Assembly (NCBI GenBank): GCA_016893485.2
Contig: JAFEKX020000001.1
Span: 2,728,001-2,792,000, forward strand
DNA: 64,000 bases
Source: Streptomyces sp. P3
GTDB taxonomy: Bacteria; Actinomycetota; Actinomycetes; Streptomycetales; Streptomycetaceae
Reading direction: 5' to 3'
Below are positions 42,303 through 51,487 of this stretch, one piece after another. The translations under genes were made by a program, and so were the position numbers. How positions within the stretch are numbered: the stretch's first letter is position 1; every line of letters starts with the position of its first letter. Below the pieces are notes generated by a model. That model did no database searches. It was not told where the DNA came from and worked only from the letters and a program-made list of their open reading frames with translations.

Positions 42303-42375
42303 GCCCCGGTAGCCCAGCGGTAGAGGCAATGGATTCAAAACCCATCCAGCGTCGGTTCGAATCCGACTCGGGGTA
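42303..42375 (+). tRNA. tRNA with anticodon CAA (Leu by codon, class-I shape)
   Basis: A full 73-nt cloverleaf. The acceptor GCCCCGG pairs with TCGGGGT (two G-U pairs), discriminator A73; T8, A14, G18-G19 and A21 are present. The anticodon loop TTCAAAA gives CAA, read as Leu (UUG), on a stem with an A31-C39 mismatch. The variable loop has only 5 nt. The T arm GTCGG-TTCGAAT-CCGAC is perfect, and no CCA is encoded. Bacterial tRNA-Leu is normally class II with a long variable arm, so the amino acid identity is uncertain. Confidence 0.85.
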
Positions 42376-42405
42376 CTTTTCCTTCACATCGAAGGCCCTT
42401 ATTTA

Positions 42406-42439
42406 GCGGAGGTCCACGTTCGCGTGGACCTCCGCTTTT
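42406..42439 (+). terminator. rho-independent terminator after the tRNA
   Basis: GCGGAGGTCCACG-TTCG-CGTGGACCTCCGC is a perfect 13-bp stem with a UUCG tetraloop, followed by TTTT. It ends 30-60 nt past the tRNA and 39 nt before the next gene, so that gene needs its own promoter or readthrough. Confidence 0.95.
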
Positions 42440-42477
42440 CCTGCGTGTCCTCGAGATCACTCGCGCAGACTGCCCAC

Positions 42478-43223
42478 ATGTACGACATCAGCACGCGTGA
42501 GCGGGCACTCGCCCTGCTCGGACAGGGCCACAGCCTCAACTCCGTGAGCCGTGAGACGGGCATCTCACGCGCCGCGCTTCGCTCCTGGCAGACCCGTCTC
42601 GAACCCCTCCCCGGCATCACGGCTCCGGCCCCAGGACCACCCGCCGACGACCAGGCCTACGCCTACCTCCTGGGCCTGTACCTCGGCGACGGCTGCCTCA
42701 GCGCCCACCCGCGGGGCACCGGCCACTACCTCCGGATCGCGTGCGCCGACGCTTGGCCCGGGCTCATCCGCCTGTGCCGCGAGGCCATGGCGAAGGTGCG
42801 CCCGGAGTCGGCGTCTTCGCAGTCCAGAAGGAGGGCTACGTGATGATGACCAGCTACTACCGGCACTGGCCCCAGCTCTTCCCCCAGCACGGCCCCGGCG
42901 TGAAGCACAAGCGCCGCATAGCCCTCGAACCCTGGCAGCAGGCCATCGTGGACGCACACCCCTGGGACTTCATCCGAGGTCTCGTCCACTCCGACGGCTG
43001 CCGTGTCACCAACTGGACGACGCGTCTCGTCGATGGTGAGACGAAGCGCTATGAATACCCCCGGTACTTCTTCACCAACCTGTCGGCGGACATCAGGCGG
43101 CTCTACACCGACACCCTCGACAAGGTCGGCGTCAGCTGGAAGCGGGCGAACGCCCAGAACATCTCGGTCGCCCGCAAACCCTCAGTCGCCCTCATGGACA
43201 CCCACGTAGGACCCAAACACTGA
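42478..43223 (+). CDS. HTH and LAGLIDADG domain fusion protein (frameshifted)
   Basis: About 248 residues. Residues 6-40 (RERALALLGQGHSLNSVSRE-TGISRAALRSW) form a helix-turn-helix of the transposase/Hin type. A LAGLIDADG homing-endonuclease fold follows: motif 1 AYLLGLYLGDGCLS near residue 61 and motif 2 DFIRGLVHSDGCRVTN near residue 162, each with the acidic residue usually needed for DNA cleavage. RYEYPRYFFTNLSADIRRLY and a basic end follow. One break lies near 42812. It may be an endonuclease or a domesticated DNA-binding regulator; no intron or intein host is visible. Confidence 0.85.
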
Positions 43224-43243
43224 GCATTCCCGGCACGGCCACC

Positions 43244-43856
43244 TCACCTCCGCCCTTCCTCCCCGCGCCGGTCATCGTCGGCCGTCACGGGGATGGCGTG
43301 GTCGATGAGGACGGCCGCGACGGCGGCGGCGGTGGGGAACGCGTCGGCGTTGAGGACGCGGGTGCGGGCCGCGGCGCCGTCGAGGAGCAGCGCGAGCTGC
43401 TCGCCGAGTTGTTCGGGGTCGGCGGCGCCGGCTTCGCGGGCGGTGTCGGCGAGCCGCTCGGCGACGGCTTTCTTGTAGTCGCGTGCGTACTGGGACGCGG
43501 GGTGCTCGGGGTCGTGGAGTTCCACGGCGGCGGCGATGTAGGGGCACAGCGGGGGTGCCGGGGGCGATGTCGAAGGCGGCCAGGAGCCGTTGGCGGGGCG
43601 TGAGGTCGGGGCGGTCGAACACGCCGGACAGCACGGAGGGGTCGAACCGGCGCAGGTACTCGGCGACGAGTTCGTCCTTGCCGCCGAAGTGCTGGTAGGC
43701 CGTGCGCTTGGACACCTCGGCCGCCGCGCAGAGCTGGTCCATGCCGGTGCGGTTGATGCCCTGCTCGCGGAACAGCCGCTGGGACGCGCCGAGGATGCGC
43801 TCGCGGGCACCCCGGCCGCGGCGACTGCCCGTGGGGCCCTTCTCCAACTCCGTCAT
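43244..43856 (-). CDS. TetR family transcriptional regulator (frameshifted)
   Basis: About 204 residues. The N-terminal HTH reads RERILGASQRLFREQGINRT, then DQLCAAAEVSKRTAYQHFGG-KDELVAEYL. The C-terminus has PYIAAAVELHDPEHPASQYA and ends DRRGEEGRR. Removing one base from GGGGG 43551-43555 restores APGTPLCPYIAAAVEL. It is divergent from the SDR and reductase genes, and a 15-bp palindrome lies 10 bp upstream of its start, so it is probably their autoregulated repressor. Ligand unknown. Confidence 0.88.
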
Positions 43857-43866
43857 GGGGCCATCG

Positions 43867-43881
43867 TACCCGAATCGGGTA
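43867..43881. promoter_or_regulatory. TetR-type operator palindrome
   Basis: TACCCGA-A-TCGGGTA is a perfect inverted repeat of two 7-bp arms around one base. It lies 10 bp upstream of the TetR ATG and 119 bp upstream of the divergent SDR. The pairing with this regulator is inferred from position. Confidence 0.75.
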
Positions 43882-43999
43882 ACGACCGGTGTACATAGTT
43901 GCGCCCCAGCCGCCCACCTCGTACGGTACGTACACAGGACGGTTTACTTAACCCCGTCATCGCAGGTGCGTACGGCACCACCGATCCAAGGGACCGACT

Positions 44000-44731
44000 A
44001 TGGGAAAGCTCGACGGCAAGGTCGCGGTCATCACCGGCGGCACCACCGGCATGGCGCTGGCCGGCGCGAAGCTGTTCGTCGACGAGGGCGCGTACGTCTT
44101 CATCACCGGCCGCCGCCAGGACGCCCTGGACGAGGCCGTGAAGGAGATCGGCCGCAACGTCACCGGCGTCCAGGGCGACGCCGCCGATCTGACGACCTGG
44201 ACCGCCTGTTCGACGCGGTCAGGCGGGAGAAGGGAAGCCTCGACGTGCTGTGGGCCAGCGCCGGCGGGGGTGAGCCCGCGCCGCTCGGCGAGATCACCGA
44301 GGAGCAGTTCGACACCTGGTTCGGGCTCAACGCGCGCGGCACCCTGTTCACGGTGCAGAAGGCGCTGCCGCTCTTCAACGACGGCGGCTCCATCCTGATG
44401 ACCGGCTCGAACGCCTCCCTGGGCGCCTTCCCCGGCTGGAGCGTCTACGCCGGCAGCAAGGCCGTCCAGCAGGCCTGGGCCCGCGTCTGGCTCAACGAGC
44501 TCAAGGACCGCCGTATCCGCGTCAACGTCCTGACCCCGGCCAGGTCGCCACCGCCAAGCAGGCGGAACTCTTCGACGAGGCCACCATGCGCCAGTTCGAG
44601 TCCCTCATCCCCGCGGCCGGATGGGCAGCCCCGACGAGATCGCCAGCGCCGCCCTCTTCCTCGCGTCCGACGACTCCAGCTACGTCAACGGCATGGAGCT
44701 CGTCGCCGACGGCGGCACCACCGCCATCTGA
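44000..44731 (+). CDS. SDR family oxidoreductase (frameshifted)
   Basis: A short-chain dehydrogenase of about 243 residues. [20 protein letters not shown] has the TGxxxGxG-like cofactor loop, [20 protein letters not shown] the NAG-like segment, and [17 protein letters not shown] the catalytic YxxxK, with Ser in [15 protein letters not shown]. The C-terminus [34 protein letters not shown] is classic. Breaks are near 44208, 44545 and 44622. It is transcribed away from the TetR gene and precedes the F420-type reductase by 33 bp. Confidence 0.9.
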
Positions 44732-44764
44732 ACCGGACCCCACACAACCAAGGCGGGACATCTC

Positions 44765-45388
44765 ATGAGCAGCATCAGCATCATCGGCACCGGCAACATG
44801 GCCCGCACCATCGGCGCACGGGCGCTGGCGGGCGGCAACACCGTCGAGGTCATGGGCCGCGATCAGTCCAAGGCCGACGCCCTGGCCAAGTCCCTCGGCG
44901 GCGGCGCCACGACGGGAGACTGGGGCACCGCCCCGGCCGGGGACATCGTCATCGTGGCCCTGTTGTACGACGGTGTCGTGCCGGTCGTCGCCCAGTACGG
45001 GGACGCTCTCGCGGGCAAGGTCGTCGTCGACATCAGCAACCCCTTCAACTCCACGTTCGACGGGCTGGCCCACGGCGAGGAGACCTCGATCGCGCAGGAA
45101 GTCGCCAAGGTGGCGCCGGCCGACGCCAGTGTGGTGAAGGCGTTCAACACCGTCTTCCGTCATGTCCTGGAGAAGGGGCGGCCCGACGTCTTCCTCGCCG
45201 GTGACAGCGCGCGGGCCAAGGCGAGTGTGGGGACGTTCGTCGAGAGCCTCGGGCTGCGTCCGCTGGACGTCGGCGGTCTGAAAATGGCGCACTGGCTGGA
45301 GGGAGCGGGGGTGGTGACGGTAGGCCTCGCCAACAACGGGGTGGGTAACCTGGACTTCGCCCTCGGCCTCACCGAACTGCCCGCCTGA
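44765..45388 (+). CDS. NADPH-dependent F420 reductase-like protein
   Basis: Intact, 207 residues. The dinucleotide-binding start SSISIIGTGNMARTIGARAL, DIVIVALLYDGVVPVV, KVVVDISNPFNSTFDG and VVKAFNTVFRHVLEKGRPDV match the F420H2:NADP oxidoreductase-like family. True use of F420 is not shown by sequence alone. It lies in one operon with the SDR and is probably under the TetR regulator. Confidence 0.85.
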   Translation: MSSISIIGTGNMARTIGARALAGGNTVEVMGRDQSKADALAKSLGGGATTGDWGTAPAGDIVIVALLYDGVVPVVAQYGDALAGKVVVDISNPFNSTFDGLAHGEETSIAQEVAKVAPADASVVKAFNTVFRHVLEKGRPDVFLAGDSARAKASVGTFVESLGLRPLDVGGLKMAHWLEGAGVVTVGLANNGVGNLDFALGLTELPA

Positions 45389-45492
45389 AGCCTGAAGGGC
45401 ATTTATCAGCGGTACATGGGGCGGTTCGATTCCCCGCCCCTCGCGAAGGCCAAGCGGTAGGTGAAAGCGCTCGGGGATCTGCCGCCGCCGTA

Positions 45493-45699
45493 TCAAAAGC
45501 GCGGGAATTCGGCCGCGTCGGCGATCCCCGTTTCGGCGCGACTCTCCTCGGCCATTCCGTATTCGCCGAGCCCGGTCGGAAGAAACCGAGTCAACTCCTC
45601 GCCCAGGTCCGGGAAATGCCTGCGTACGCGACGGAGAACGCGGACATCGGATGCCGCGCCCGGCCCCTCCGCCCCCTGCGCCGGGCTGAACCTCACCAT
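45493..45699 (-). CDS. 68-residue hypothetical protein
   Basis: The ATG at 45699 opens a frame with moderate third-position bias, basic in the middle (VRVLRRVRRHFPDLGEELTR) and acidic toward the end (GMAEESRAETGIADAAEF). It lies 95 bp beyond the pyk stop on the same strand. No family is recognised. It could be a small real gene or chance; there is no strong ribosome site. Confidence 0.35.
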   Translation of the reverse strand: MVRFSPAQGAEGPGAASDVRVLRRVRRHFPDLGEELTRFLPTGLGEYGMAEESRAETGIADAAEFPRF

Positions 45700-45793
45700 G
45701 AACGAGGCGCAGTTGCCGTACCTGTTGGGCGGGGAGGGGTCGGGGGCGATCCGGGCGTCCGGGGATGCGGTCTCAACTGGGCGCCGCCCGGGG

Positions 45794-47226
45794 CTACTTG
45801 GGGCTGTCGTCCTCGCCGACGTGGTGGACGCGGACGAGGTTCGTGGAGCCCGCGACTCCGGGCGGGGAGCCCGCGGTGATGACGACGATGTCGCCCTTCT
45901 GGCAGCGGCCGTACTTGAGGAGGAGTTCGTCGACCTGGTCGACCATCGCGTCGGTCGAGTCGACGTGCGGGCCGAGGATGGTCTCCACGCCCCAGGTGAG
46001 GTTGAGCTGGGAGCGGGTGGCCGGGTCGGGGTGAAGGCCATGACCGGGATGGGCGAGCGGTAGCGGGAGAGGCGGCGGACGGGTCGCCGGACTGGGTGAA
46101 GGCGACGAGGAACTTCGCGCCGAGGAAGTCGCCCATCTCGGCGGCCGCGCGGGCCACCGCACCGCCCTGGGTGCGGGGCTTGTTGCGTTCCGTCAGCGGC
46201 GGAGGCCCTTGGCGAGGATGTCCTCCTCGGCGGCCTCGATGATGCGGGCCATGGTGGTGACGGTGGCGATGGGGTACTTGCCGACGCTGGTCTCGCCGGA
46301 GAGCATCACCGCGTCCGTGCCGTCGATCACCGCGTTCGCCACGTCGCTCGCCTCCGCGCGCGTGGGGCGGGAGTTCTCGATCATCGAGTCGAGCATCTGG
46401 GTGGCGACGATGACCGGCTTGGCGTTGCGCTTGGCCAGTTTGACGGCGCGCTTCTGGACGATCGGGACCTGCTCGAGGGGCATTTCGACGCCGAGGTCGC
46501 CGCGGGCGACCATGATGCCGTCGAAGGCGGCGACGATGTCGTCGATGGCGTCGACCGCCTGGGGTTTTTCGACCTTGGCGATGACGGGAGGCGGTGGCCC
46601 TCCTCGTCCATGATGCGGTGGACGTCGTCGATGTCCTTGCCGCTGCGGACGAAGGAGAGGGCGATGACGTCGAAGCCGGTGCGCAGGGCCCAGCGGAGGT
46701 CGGCCTCGTCCTTGTCGGAGAGGGCCGGGACGGACACGGCGACTCCGGGGAGGTTCAGGCCCTTGTGGTCGGAGACCATGCCGCCTTCGACGACCTCGGT
46801 GTGGACGCGGGGGCCGTCGACGGAGGTGACCTCGAGGCAGACCTTGCCGTCGTCGACGAGGACGCGCTCGCCCGGGGTCACGTCCGCGGCGAGGCCGGCG
46901 TACGTCGTTCCGCAGGACTGGCGGTCGCCTTCGGCGCCTTCTTCGACGGTGATGGTGAAGGTGTCTCCGCGTTCAAGGAGTACGGGTCCTTCGGTGAAGC
47001 GGCCGAGTCGGATCTTCGGGCCTTGAAGGTCGGCGAGCAGTCCGACACTGCGGCCGGTCTCCTCGGAGGCCTTTCGCACGCGCTGGTAGCGCTCCTCGTG
47101 CTCGGCGTGGGTGCCGTGGCTGAGGTTGAAGCGGGCTACGTCCATTCCGGCCTCGACCAGGGCTTTGATCTGGTCGTACGAGTCGGTGGCGGGGCCCAAT
47201 GTACAGACGATTTTTGCTCGGCGCAT
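45794..47226 (-). CDS. pyk: pyruvate kinase (frameshifted)
   Basis: About 477 residues, normal length. It converts phosphoenolpyruvate and ADP to pyruvate and [51 protein letters not shown], the active-site segment [20 protein letters not shown] and [20 protein letters not shown] are diagnostic. The C-terminal domain ends [20 protein letters not shown]. Breaks are near 46590, 46198, 46084 and at GGGG 46028-46031 (restores [13 protein letters not shown]). A 12-bp palindrome TACCGGCCGGTA (47244-47255) lies 17 bp before the start. Confidence 0.95.
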
Positions 47227-47370
47227 GCTTCGAGCCTAGGCCTTACCGGCCGGTAGGAATTGGCCGTGCATGACTACTCAACAACCTTTGGGTGAAGGGT
47301 TATTGACAAGGCTTGAATGTGCGACGGGGTGCTCCAATGAGCGTTCGAATCACCGAATTGCGGATGCATG

Positions 47371-48087
47371 TCAAAGGCGCGGGGGTGCCATCGTGAAGCG
47401 TGCGTTGACCTGGGCGTAGATGTGCTGCCGCTGGGGTTCGAGGTCGAGGGGTGCGGCGGCGGTGTCCTCGCCTCCGCCGCCGGCGAAGGACATGGAGCGC
47501 ATACGGGTCTGGGGGCGCCGTAGGGCTGGGCGTTCTCGGCGCCGATGTCGGCGAGTTCGACGAGGGCGGCGAGGGTGGTGCCGAGTGCCTCGGCGTATTC
47601 GCGGGCGCGCTGGACGGCTTCGCGGACGGCCTGCTGGCGGGCCTGGCGGTGGACGGGCGAGTCGGGGCGCAGGGCCCACCAGGGGCCGTCGACGCGGGTG
47701 AGGTCGAGGTCGGCGAGGCGGGTGGTGAGTTCGCCGAGGGCGGTGAAGTCGACGAGTTCGGCGGTGATGTTGACCCGGCCGTGGTAGCGGTGGACGCGTT
47801 CGCCACGGCCGTGTTTGGTGAGTTCGGGGTGATGGAGAAGCCGCCGGTCTCCAGGCGTTCGACTGCCTCGCCGTAGCTTTTGACCAGGTCGAGGACGGTG
47901 GCGTTGCGGCGGGTGAGGTCGTCGAGGGCGGTGCGGCGGTCGGTGCCGCGGGCGGCGACGGTGATGCCGACGCGGGCGATCTCGGGGTCGACCTCGAGGC
48001 GCGCCTCGCCGCGGACGGCGATGCGCGGGGCGTCGGGAGTGCCGTAGGGGACGGGGGTTGGGGGTCGTCCGGGGTGGGGGTGGTCAT
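47371..48087 (-). CDS. SIMPL domain-containing protein (frameshifted)
   Basis: About 238 residues. Reassembled, it reads IAVRGEARLEVDPEIARVGI, RTALDDLTRRNATVLDLVKS, GRVNITAELVDFTALGELTT and ARQQAVREAVQRAREYAEAL, with PRPMRSMSFAGGGGEDTAA near the end. This is the SIMPL (DUF541) fold, often periplasmic in other bacteria; here no signal peptide is evident. Breaks are near 48040, at GGGG 47826-47829, and near 47518. Function unknown. Confidence 0.8.
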   Translation of the reverse strand: MTTPTPDDPQPPSPTALPTPRASPSAARRASRSTPRSPASASPSPPAAPTAAPPSTTSPAATPPSSTWSKATARQSNAWRPAASPSPRTHQTRPWRTRPPLPRPGQHHRRTRRLHRPRRTHHPPRRPRPHPRRRPLVGPAPRLARPPPGPPAGRPRSRPARPRIRRGTRHHPRRPRRTRRHRRRERPALRRPQTRMRSMSFAGGGGEDTAAAPLDLEPQRQHIYAQVNARFTMAPPRL

Positions 48088-48214
48088 ACGTCCCACTCTG
48101 TCAGGTGGGCCGCCTGGTGGTCATCAGATCGAAACCTGGGGGACCTGTCGCGCGCGGTGAGAAACGAGTAAGAATCTACGCGCGTTGTTGACCGTTTCCC
48201 GAGGAGATCCAGAG

Positions 48215-50015
48215 ATGCCCTTGAACCGCCGGAAGTTCCTGAAGAAGTCCGCCGTGACGGGTGCGGGGGTCGCGCTGGCCGGAGCGGCGGCGGCTCCGGC
48301 GCAGGCCGCGGAGAAGGAGAGGCCCGGTCGGCCCGCCAAGCGGTACTCGCTGACGGTCATGGGCACGACGGATCTGCACGGGCACGTCTTCAACTGGGAC
48401 TACTTCAAGGACGCGGAGTACGCGGACGCGGCGGGCAACGCCATGGGGCTCGCACGGGTGTCGACCCTCGTGAACAAGATCCGCCAGGAGAAGGGGCGTC
48501 GCAACACGCTGCTGCTCGACGCGGGCGACACGATCCAGGGCACCCCGCTGACGTACTACTTCGCGAAGGTCGACCCGATCACCGCCCAGCACGGTCCGGT
48601 GCACCCGATGGCGCAGGCGATGAACGCGATCGGGTACGACACGGCGGCGCTGGGCAACCACGAGTTCAACTACGGCATCGAGACCCTGCGGAAGTTCGAG
48701 GACCAGTGCCACTTCCCGCTCCTCGGGGCGAACGCGCTGGACGCGAAGACGCAGAAGCCGGCGTTCCCGCCGTACTTCATGAAGAAGTTCCAGGTGCCGG
48801 GGCGCCGCCGGTGAAGGTGGCGGTGCTCGGGCTGACGAACCCGGGCATCGCGATCTGGGACAAGGCGTATGTGCAGGGAAGTTGACGTTCCCGGGCCTTG
48901 AGGAGCAGGCGGCGAAGTGGGTGCCGAAGCTGCGGTCCATGGGCGCGGACGTCGTCATCGTGTCGGCGCACTCCGGGTCGTCGGGGACGTCGTCGTACGG
49001 TGACCAGCTGCCGTACGTGGAGAACTCGGCGGCGCTCGTCGCGCAGCAGGTGCCGGGGATCGACGCGATCCTCGTGGGCCACGCGCATGTGGAGATCCCG
49101 GAGTTGAAGGTCACGAACAAGGCGACGGGCAGGACGGTCGTCCTGTCCGAACCGCTGTGCTACGCCGAGCGGTTGAGCGTGTTCGACTTCAACCTCGTGT
49201 TCGAGAAGGGGCGTTGGACCGTCGAGTCGGTGGCGGCCTCGCTGAGGGACGCGAAGACGGTCGCGGACGACCCGAAGATCACGCGGCTGCTGAAGGACGA
49301 GCACGCGCTGGTCGTGGAGTACGTCAACCAGGTGGTCGGTACGGCGAAGGCGACGCTGACGACGGTCGACGCGCGGTACAAGGACGCCCCGATCATCGAC
49401 CTCATCACCAAGGTTCAAGAAGACGTGGTGAAGGCCGCGTTGGCGGGTACGGCGTACGCGTCGCTGCCGGTGATCGCGCAGGCGTCGCCGTTCTCGCGGA
49501 CCTCGGAGATCCCGGCCGGCGAGGTGACGATCCGGGATCTGTCGGGGCTGTACGTGTACGACAACACGCTGGTCGCCAAGTTGCTGACGGGTGCTCAGGT
49601 GCGGGCGTACCTGGAGTACTCGGCGGAGTACTTCGTCCGGACCGCCGCCGACACGGCCGTCGACACGGAGAAGCTGACGAACGCGGGCGGCCGTCCGGAC
49701 TACAACTACGACTACGTGTCCGGGTTCTCGTACGACATCGACATCGCGCAGGCGGCGGGTTCGCGGATCAAGAACCTGACGTACAACGGTGCGGCGCTGG
49801 ACGACGCGCAGCAGTTCGTGCTGGCGGTGAACAACTACCGGGCGAACGGCGGCGGCGCGTTCCCGCATGTGGCCGCCGCGACCGAGGTGTGGTCGGAGTC
49901 GACGGAGATCCGGACGCGGATCGCGGAGTGGGTGACCGCGAAGGGTGTGCTGGACCCGGCCGACTTCGCCTCCGTGGACTGGAAGTTGACGCGGAACGGG
50001 ACGCCCGTCTTCTAG
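48215..50015 (+). CDS. Tat-exported 5'-nucleotidase / metallophosphatase (frameshifted)
   Basis: About 600 residues. GAGGAG lies 8 nt before the ATG. A Tat signal (NRRKFLKKSAVTGAGVALAG) precedes a calcineurin-like domain with the metal motifs DLHGH, DAGD, GNHEFNYG and GHAH, then a 5_nucleotid_C domain (SPFSRTSEIPAGEVTIRDLS, NYRANGGGAFP). It hydrolyses extracellular nucleotides or 2',3'-cyclic phosphates to scavenge phosphate and nucleosides. Breaks are at GGGG 48799-48802 and near 48879. Confidence 0.93.
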
Positions 50016-50043
50016 TGCACGGGTTTCGGGCCCGCCGGGCCGC

Positions 50044-51487
50044 TCACCTGCCTTCGACGAGCGGGGTGAGGGTCCGGGCCTGCCGGGCCGGGGGATCTGC
50101 GGCTGAGCGTCGAGCCCGAAGGTCGTGAACGCCGTCCGGCCCGGCAGGGAGTAAGGCTCCTTCCCCGTCAGGGAGTTGAGGATGGTCGCGCTGCGCCAGG
50201 CGGCGAGGCCGAGGTCGGGCGCGCCGACGCCATGGGTGTGGACCTCGGCGTTCTGGACGTAGACCTGGCAGCCGGAGCCGGTGACGCAGGGGTCCAGGAC
50301 GAGCCTGAACTGCCTGTCGATGCGCGGGCGTTCGGCGCTGTCACGGCGCAGGTAGGGGTCGAGTCCGGCGAGGATGCGGCCCAGCGGACGCTCGCGGTAG
50401 CCGGTGGCGAGGACGACGGCGTCGGTGGTGAGCCGGGAGCGGGTGTTCTGCTGGAGGTGTTCCAGGTGGAGCTCGACCTTGGTGGTCGCGATCCGGCCCG
50501 CGGTGCGGACGCGGACGCCGGGGGTGAGGACGGCGTCGGGCCAACCGCCGTGCATCGTACGGCGGTAGAGCTCGTCGTGGATCGCGGCGATGGTGTCGGC
50601 GCCGATGCCCCGGTGGAGCTGCCACTGCGATCCGACGAGGCGGTCGCGGACCGGTTCGGCGAGGGCGTGGAAGTAGCGGGTGTAGTCGGGGGTGAAGTGC
50701 TCCAGCCCGAGCTTGGAGTACTCCATGGGCGCGAACGCCTCGCTGCGGCCGAGCCAGTGGAGCTTCTCGTGGCCCGCGGGGCGGTGGCGGAGCAGGTCGA
50801 GGAAGACCTCGGCGCCGGTCTGGCCCGAGCCGACGACGGTGATGTGCTCGGCGGCGAGCAGCGTGTCGCGGTGGGCGAGGTAGTCGGCGGCGTGGATGAC
50901 GGGGACGCCGGGGCCTCGACGAGGGGCTTGAGCGGGTCGGGGACGTAGGGGGCGGTGCCGACGCCGAGGACGATGTTCTTCGTGTACGTCCGCCCGAGGG
51001 CCTCGGCCTCACCATCGCTGTCGAGCTGGGTGAAGTCGACCTCGAACAGCTCGCGTTCGGGGTTCCAGCGGACGGCGTCGACCTGGTGCCCGAAGTGGAG
51101 TCCGGGGAGGCTGTCGGCGACCCAGCGGCAGTAGGCGTCGTACTCGGCGCGCTGGATGTGGAAGCGCTCGGCGAAGTAGAAGGGGAAGAGCCGGTCGCGG
51201 TCCTTGAGGTAGTTGAGGAAGGACCAGGGGCTCGCGGGGTCGGCGAGGGTCACCAGGTCGGCCAGGAACGGGACTTGGACGGTGGCGCCGTCGATGAGCA
51301 GGCCGGGATGCCAGGCGAAGCCGGGGCGCTGTTCGTAGAAGACGGTGTCGAGTTCGCTGAGCGGGTGGGCGAGCGCGGCCAGCGAGAGGTTGAACGGCCC
51401 GATGCCGATGCCGACCAAGTCGCGGGGTGGATCGGGTTCGTGGCGTGGGGGTTGGGGGTCCGGGGTGACCCGTCGGGGGTGGCTCAT
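50044..51487 (-). CDS. L-lysine/ornithine N-monooxygenase (SidA/IucD/PvdA family; frameshifted)
   Basis: About 480 residues. It hydroxylates the side-chain amine of lysine, ornithine or a diamine using FAD and NADPH. FAD motif DLVGIGIGPFNLSLAALAHP, FLADLVTLADPASPWSFLNY, the NADPH motif VVGSGQTGAEVFLDLL and VVLATGYRERPLGRIL are diagnostic. Breaks are near 50915 and 50080; the natural end is RTLTPLVEGR at 50044. Its ATG overlaps the decarboxylase stop (ATGA), so the two are coupled and likely make an N-hydroxy-diamine for a hydroxamate. Confidence 0.9.
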
